Source of the DNA: Arabidopsis thaliana
Lineage: Eukaryota > Streptophyta > Magnoliopsida > Brassicales > Brassicaceae
Assembly: GCF_000001735.4 (NCBI RefSeq)
Contig: NC_003076.8
Coordinates: forward strand, 3,410,001-3,474,000
Length of the DNA stretch: 64,000 bases
Reading direction: 5' to 3'
Shown here: positions 56,682 to 64,000 of the stretch, piece after piece
Numbering within the stretch: position 1 is the first letter of the stretch
Layout of the letters: each line of letters opens with the position of its first letter
The notes under the pieces: generated by a model
Databases searched by the model: none
Told to the model about the DNA's origin: nothing
What the model saw: the letters and a program-made list of their open reading frames with translations, nothing else
Made by a program: the position numbers and the translations under genes

Positions 56682-58972
56682 ATGTTTGTTGTTTTAGGGT
56701 TTAGTTATTATCAAATGACCACTATTGGCTATTGCTTTGCTTTAGGTAACCAAAAAAACGTTACATATTTAAATAAAAATGTGTAACACAGTGCGGACGA
56801 AATAGCATCAAAATTATTTATATACATATCAGATATGAATTGAGTTAATTAGTGTCTAATTATTATCTTGTGGCTGCCATATGTCTTTTTTGAACTTGTT
56901 CTCGTTGAGGAAAATTTGGTATGCCTAAACATAGTATGTTTATCAATTTGGTTGAGACCAGCAAAATATCAGTGCCAACCCTAATTATAACGATTACTCA
57001 TCAACTTATGATATACATATCCTTGTGAATCCAAAAGAAGCTGTCAAGCACCCACTTTTATTTTATTAGTTTTTTTTTCTGTTGATGTATAGTACTTGAT
57101 TGCGGAAAAAATGGTAAGTAACTAAGTATGATTAGGGCTATTTGTTATTTTATTCTTCAAAAATGAAGAGTAAGGTTCAGATGTAGTTTTGAAATATACT
57201 TTTTGCCTAATTTTGGATGAGACAGACAAATCTAATCAAAAAGATTCAGCTGATTTGTGATTACTGGTAACACAAATAGTGTTTATATTTGTAATCATCC
57301 ATGTGGGGGTGGTTTCTCCTGCACCACTTGTCTCAGTTCCCCTTACGCAATCATGTTTCTTGTTTTTAAATGCTAATGTGATACCTATACAGTCTTAAGT
57401 TATTATAAAGTTCATATTAGTGTACATGTAAGAGACTTATAAAATAATTTGTAGTCAATCAAATTTTTAATTGATACTAACAATTGATCCACCGAATCAG
57501 CTTTCACAATTTCTTTAATTGTAGATCGTTTGTAACATTGGACCCACGAATTATATATAGGTCGCATTCGACAAAATACTCAACATACTTAAACTAGTTG
57601 TCCTAACAATTAGTTCTTTGGATTTTACTTGCCTATTTTTATATTTTCCGGCTTCCACCACATATTAATTTATGCTAAAGTTTTCGAGAAATCAAATACT
57701 GAAGATTCGTATCCCGAGCAAGCATAGATGAGACGCTTTGTCGTTTCACTTTGTTTTCCCACCCAAACCAGAACAAAATTTATTGGCCTTCGAATATTTC
57801 GGAAAAAACAAACAATATTCATTTAATGGACTTGTGAAAGAAGGGTGATATTAATCTTTAATCATGTCACTTAATTGATATGATAAATATTCAAGTGAAT
57901 CATGTAAAGTGGAAATCACTGTGAAGTAGAATGTGTCCTAAGGGAGTTTCGTACCTTTCAACCATAAAATCCGGCAAACTATTAAGGATTCCAATGGATA
58001 TAAAGATGAAGGAGAGTGTGAATGTGAAGCAAACTTCAAAAGGAAGAAGTGAAAAGAGGACAAAAGAGAGTTAAACAGTGGAAAGCTAAAAGGAAACAGA
58101 GATGACCACTTTCATCTCGAAGTTTCAAAAGTACACAAAAACATCAAACATACCTGAATAGTTTCACTTGGTCCACTCTCTCCTTATCTCTCTCTCTTGT
58201 CATTGAGCATCCTTTTCAATTTCATTGTCACTTGTTGTCATCTTCATCTACTCCGTGAATATTACAACAAGTTGTCGTTTCATCCAAACAAATAAAACCG
58301 GTCCCAGTTTCAGAAGATCTTTTGAACTGCCAAGCTTTCTTTTGTCTTGTTCCCCCCTCCAAATCCTTTTTTCCTCATACAAAAGAGTCTATAAAGTCTC
58401 CATTAGTTTAGAACTAGTGACTACTACTGTACATATTCTATGTAAGATTTGTAGGTTGGGCTAAGGTGGGTTTAGTAATTTCCTTACACATATCCGCGGC
58501 TGCATACAAAACTATACCAAATGAAGACGAGTTGGGGCCTATTAGAATCTGTCCACAGAAAAACAATGAATCCATCAATCAGAGTGGATTTAGCAAGCAA
58601 ATATCAAGCATAGTTCAAAAGTTCATGAACTCACCAGGAGTCCAAGACAAAAAGTAAATATTCATTGGGATGGCTTTCTTGAATTAAGCCCAACTCTACA
58701 TGTCATTGGCATCAACCTGGGTATAAGAAAAAGAAATGACATGTATACTTGTTTGTTGAAGAACTTTTAAGCACATAAAGGCAATAGACTGAGAGAACAG
58801 GAAAAAAAAAGTTAAAGAAGATTATGCATGATAGGGAATAGAGATTGGTGTATTGAAGGAGAAAGCAGCCCAAAAAAAGGTTGATGTGAAGTGAAAGTTG
58901 CTCCTACAAAGGGATAAACACAGGTATTAATTGGTGGAGTTCCAATCAGCTTCAAGTGTTTTGTTGTGTCTT

Positions 58973-58989
58973 TGTGTGTGTGTGTGTGT
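58973..58989. repeat. (TG)n microsatellite
   Basis: A TG dinucleotide tract of about eight units on the plus strand, about 280 bp upstream of the zinc-finger start codon. Confidence 0.75.
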
Positions 58990-59105
58990 GGTGTGTCAGC
59001 AAACAAGACCTACCCATCTCTCTTTCTCTATCTCTCTCATCTTCTTACTACTTTTCTCCACTTATTACAAACTCCAAAAGCATTTGTACTGAGTCTATAC
59101 TTTCC

Positions 59106-59113
59106 TTATATAG
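59106..59113 (+). promoter_or_regulatory. TATA-like element of the C2H2 gene
   Basis: TTATATAG lies about 160 bp upstream of the ATG. A second candidate (CTATATAG) lies at about 59175. A GAGAGAGAGA leader follows, ending about 55 bp before the start codon. Confidence 0.4.
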
Positions 59114-59267
59114 CATCAACTTCTGCTCCCACTTCTGTGAAAAAACTAGACTTTTATGCTTCTTTTTTTCTTAGGCTATATAGCTATTAATCCATAAGGT
59201 GAGAGAGAGAGACAATTGAAGTGAACAAAACCATCACCTGGAAAATTATATACCCTCTTTGCCCCTC

Positions 59268-60086
59268 ATGGATTCTTCCAGCGGAAAACCAAGATCATCT
59301 GATTCCTCATGCATCATTTCTGCATCCACCAGTCTTCAATTTTCAGATTCCCCAAAGCTGAGCCTAGAAAATTACAACATAGACACAGTAGCAGCACAAG
59401 AAGAAGATGATCATGACCAAAAAGAAGGAGTGGAAGGTATAAAGCTTGACCTTATGCTAGCAGGATATGATTCTAGTCAACCACAGCTCAATCAAGAACT
59501 CAATCTCCTCGACTGCTTAGAGACAGGTGTAGTCACTCCGAGTTTTAACGGGTCAACTTCCACTGAACAGAAGCTCTTCTCATGCAACTACTGTCAAAGA
59601 ACATTCTACAGCTCACAGGCGCTTGGTGGTCACCAAAACGCCCACAAAAGAGAAAGGACTTTGGCAAAGCGAGGGCAACGGATGGCATCTGCCGCAGCTT
59701 TCGGGCATCCATATGGTTTTGCTCCGGTCCCGTTCCATGGACAGTACAGCAACAGAACCTTGGGTATTCAGGCACACTCAATGAGTCATAAGCCAAGTTC
59801 ATATAACGTTTACGGTGGTGAGTATGGTCAGATCAACTGGTCAAGGATACCACTAGTTCAGCAACCAGCAATAGCAAAACTAACTTCAACAGAGAATCAT
59901 TATAATCATCATCAGATGATGATTGCTCCACCGTTGACTTCCACATGTGAAAACATCGGTAGGTTCGATGTAGGAAGGATTCCAGTAGAGTTTCCAACTT
60001 CTGAACTATGGCAGAGAGGCGAGGAATTGTTGAAGCCAGCTGAAGAAGAGAAGCAGAAGAACCTTGACTTGTCCCTTAAACTTTGA
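59268..60086 (+). CDS. Single C2H2 zinc-finger (QALGGH) protein with EAR motif
   Basis: A single-exon gene of 272 codons. One plant-type finger CNYCQRTFYSSQALGGHQNA uses C106, C109, H122 and H126, with the plant-specific QALGGH helix. The C-terminus LDLSLKL is an EAR repressor motif, and a second LxLxL-like string (IKLDLMLAG) occurs near residue 62. This layout is that of the small KNU/ZFP1-ZFP7/JAGGED-like class of transcriptional repressors. The target genes cannot be deduced. The ATG at 59268 is the first in frame; codons upstream (TTG CCC CTC) are leader. Confidence 0.9.
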   Translation: MDSSSGKPRSSDSSCIISASTSLQFSDSPKLSLENYNIDTVAAQEEDDHDQKEGVEGIKLDLMLAGYDSSQPQLNQELNLLDCLETGVVTPSFNGSTSTEQKLFSCNYCQRTFYSSQALGGHQNAHKRERTLAKRGQRMASAAAFGHPYGFAPVPFHGQYSNRTLGIQAHSMSHKPSSYNVYGGEYGQINWSRIPLVQQPAIAKLTSTENHYNHHQMMIAPPLTSTCENIGRFDVGRIPVEFPTSELWQRGEELLKPAEEEKQKNLDLSLKL

Positions 60087-61474
60087 GAGTCTTTTCTTTT
60101 CATTTTTTTGGGTTTTGCTCTGAAATTGTTTTCCTCGAGCCAAGCCTTTCCTCAAGCTTTCTTTTCTTTGTGCTGGTTTTTTGTTGTCATTGATGTCTAC
60201 ACCAGTATTATTAAAGGGTTAGTAATCTTGTGAGTATATTTTCTACCATAGATTTATGATGTACAACTTTCACACTTCTACAAGTTTGAGGTTTTAAGGT
60301 AGACATCAATGGATTTCTGTATACACCCAACAACCATAAAAGAGATAGTGAAGTTCCTAGAAACGAAGTGAAACTTTTTAGTGTATGAAAGAAAGAGATT
60401 ATCTTGAGATATATGGGAAGATTTGTTGTCATGGAAACCAGAAAAAAGACTTATTGTAAAGTCAGAGTTGCGAAACCTAAAAGTAAGAAAAACATTCTTT
60501 TATTGAAAAGTAGTTAAGAAGACACACAAAGAAAGCAAAACAAATATAAAATAAGAACTTGTTAGTTGTGATGATGACAAGAAACAAAGAGTCCAGAAGA
60601 AAAAACATAATTAATACATCATATGATCCTAATAATGCAGCTAATAACAAATCATGAAATAATCAAGAATCCAATGAAATCTTTGTGAGACCCGAAATTT
60701 GTGTACACTAGACAAAGAGTGACTAGTCTTTGGCCTTTAGAATGAATCTATATGCACTACCTAAATATACATAAATAGAATGTACAAACAACCATGTGCG
60801 TATGATGCACAAAAGGTGGGACAAGAGTCAAGACTTATAAGACTAAGACACAAATTTAAAAGGACTTCACATAATTCTAATGGACTTGACTCCAACTCTA
60901 CACATCTTGAGATGACAAACATCAAAACTGTTTCATGAGCTTTCACAGAGAACGAAGTTTCAGTGTTTCAAATATTTAAGAAAACACATGATTGTGAACA
61001 GGTTTATGAATACTAGCAGGCAAAGATATTATGGCCAACCTGAATTTACCATTGTGCTCTATCACTAAAGGGCAACATAGAAGCCAAAATAACTCATAGA
61101 TTGATAAAGAAATATAAATATTTGACACAGTTACACTCAACACCAAACGTTGGACAATACCAAATGTTGGCATATGAATCTGAATATACAGATTATCAAA
61201 CTCCTCACCTAGAATCAAAGTAGAAGTATGTACACTTTCTTCCCAGTAAACATATAAGGCACAAGACAGATCATCATGTTTGTTTTCAGATACAAAATTG
61301 GCCACAAGCAACCAAAAAAGGAATGAAAACACACCTTAATGAATAAAACAAAGAAGAAACACCAAGGCAGACAATAACACATGTGGAATAAAAATCTAAT
61401 GAACCCAAACCTCATTGATTAGCTCTTGGGTCCATTTTTCATCTACTTGTATGTATACCACAATTCTGACCCCA
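60087..61474. other. Intergenic region downstream of the zinc-finger gene
   Basis: This stretch holds the zinc-finger 3' UTR and AT-rich sequence. The minus-strand ORFs here are hydrophobic chance frames with no codon bias or neighbours to support them. Confidence 0.45.
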
Positions 61475-62031
61475 TCAATACTCTTCAATCTCAGTCACAC
61501 TTTCCTGAAACACACAGCAAGAAAAAAACGATATTGATGGATCAGTATCAGGTTGCTACCAAATTACATCCACATGTCAGCAGATTAATAGAATTAATCA
61601 ATGCAAGTGAAAACGTATCCTTTATGATGCACTGTTTTCTCCTACAACGCAATGACCATAAGAAAAAAGACATCTTTTCATTGCAATGAGAAATTTTACA
61701 GTGTTCTCTTATTTTGCAATTGACACCATTGCTAAACGATACGAATATTTAAAGCTAAAGTTAAGTAAAGCATTTTTCATTTGCTCGGAGATTCAAGCAT
61801 TTTGATAATCCGATTAATTCTACGGCAAACACTTAAAAAGCTGAACCAACAATCAACTTGAATTCGCAATGATTGGCACAGTAAAATTTCAATGAAATTA
61901 AGAAATACATTGGACTTGTGAACAGAAACCAGGCATTATTAAAGAAACGCCCACCTTCAATACACGTAGAAGACGGAGCAGTACCGGAATTTCGCCGGCG
62001 CTGACGTGAGGACTCCGAGTTTTTCGAACAT
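61475..62031 (-). other. Candidate short two-exon gene (unconfirmed)
   Basis: On the minus strand an ATG at 62031 opens a GC-richer frame (MFEKLGVLTSAPAKFRYC...) that stops after 24 codons at 61957. Used with a GT donor after 61966, it can join in frame to an acceptor TTTCAG ending at 61505. That exon encodes ESVTEIEEY and a stop (61475-61504), giving about 31 residues. Upstream are two TGGGCC elements (62081-62086 and 62069-62074) and a TATA-like stretch (about 62087-62100). I do not recognise the peptide. It could be a noncoding transcript or chance. Confidence 0.25.
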
Positions 62032-62068
62032 GACCAAGTTAACGAAAATGTAATCTACAATTTTAAAA

Positions 62069-62086
62069 GGCCCAATAACTGGCCCA
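62069..62086 (-). promoter_or_regulatory. Paired site II (TGGGCC) elements
   Basis: On the minus strand TGGGCC occurs twice, 12 bp apart (one helical turn), directly after an AT-rich TATA-like stretch. No annotated start codon of the recognised genes is close: H3.3 ends at 62591 and also runs on the minus strand. Confidence 0.5.
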
Positions 62087-62590
62087 TATAAATAAATTTT
62101 AAACAAAATGTAGCCCATATTGTCTCCAAGTAATTTGTTTTGTTAAAACAGAAAAACGCTTTTTTATGTCTCTTTCTTATCTGTTTTTCAGACCAAAGTT
62201 ACGAAGCTCATATTGACATCGACAAGCCTTTTAAATTCAAAAAAAGAGAAGAGCATAATTCTGAATTTTGCGGCAACATTTAAACTTTATCGCAAGTTGG
62301 TTTTATCCAATCGTTCATACACACTATCCAATCAAATTCATATGCATCTTCGTATCAAAATTGTCAGTTTTTTCTGGGTTATGTGCAACTTGTGAATGAA
62401 TTTTGCAAAGAAATCAACAAGAACCAATAACGGAAAGGAAAGATTTCATAACTGTTTGCTTAAAAGAGCTGTAAGTTCAACAATTAACACCATGTACTTG
62501 GTAAGCAAATAAAAGAGCGATAGGAAACAAGAATCCAGAATACTAATACATCATCGTAAAAATCTAAACTTGAATTAGGTAAATAAAAGC

Positions 62591-64000
<1,410 letters not shown>

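Larger units (their letters stand above)
55415..59267. other. Intergenic region between CAF1 and the zinc-finger gene
   Basis: About 3.85 kb of AT-rich sequence. The first 250 bp are CAF1 3' UTR. A 22-bp direct repeat lies at 56587-56608 and 56660-56681. A TG microsatellite lies at 58973-58989. The last about 200 bp contain two TATA-like stretches and the leader of the zinc-finger gene. Nothing else was recognised. Confidence 0.5.

Noticed and set aside
61215-61415. Hydrophobic minus-strand ORFs in the zinc-finger/H3.3 gap
   Set aside because: Phe/Leu/Tyr-rich frames from AT-rich DNA, overlapping in several frames, without signal peptide or neighbours that would support a gene.

Overview
The window is nuclear DNA of a higher plant, and almost certainly Arabidopsis thaliana chromosome 5, upper arm, around loci AT5G10790 to AT5G10980. 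The evidence is the compact gene spacing, the AT-rich short introns with GT-AG borders, and recognisable Arabidopsis proteins in the expected order. All exon borders were assigned by hand from splice consensus and frame continuity; locus names come from memory, not from a search.

Layout. From left to right: a possible terminal exon of an unseen neighbour (148-240,+); the ubiquitin protease UBP22 (+); a U2SURP/SR140-type splicing factor (-); the enhancer-of-rudimentary homologue (-); a folate-biopterin transporter family protein (-) divergent from a SAM methyltransferase (+); the nonaspanin TMN8 (-); a LINE-derived DUF4283 fragment (+); mitochondrial CBSX3 (-); cytosolic chorismate mutase CM2 (-); a degraded prolyl-tRNA synthetase pseudogene (+); a POLAR-like coiled-coil protein (-); a catalytically degenerate PP7-like phosphatase (-) divergent from the plastid MraW-like rRNA methyltransferase (+); argininosuccinate lyase (+); the kinase CIPK5 (-); the WD40/TPR protein ASG2 (-); the microRNA gene MIR156D (-); a Tudor-type acidic nuclear protein (-); an intronless-CDS CAF1 deadenylase (+); a single C2H2 zinc-finger repressor (+); and histone H3.3 (HTR8, -).

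Density changes along the window. The first 44 kb are gene-packed, with shared promoters and convergent 3' ends. From about 44 kb on, genes are separated by 2-4 kb of AT-rich sequence in which little can be recognised except MIR156D.

The genes do not form a pathway; this is an ordinary eukaryotic neighbourhood. Themes recur: chromatin and transcription (UBP22, H3.3, Tudor protein, zinc finger, ASG2), RNA metabolism (U2SURP-like factor, CAF1, MraW-like protein, MIR156D), and signalling or metabolism (CIPK5, CM2, ASL, CBSX3).

I found no undescribed multi-gene system. The more unusual observations are: a three-frame N-terminus in the splicing-factor paralogue; a GC-AG intron in TMN8; an inactive phosphatase; a pseudogene with a readable 7-bp duplication; a 12-bp TGGGCC palindrome in a divergent promoter; and a candidate unannotated short gene near 61.5-62.1 kb.
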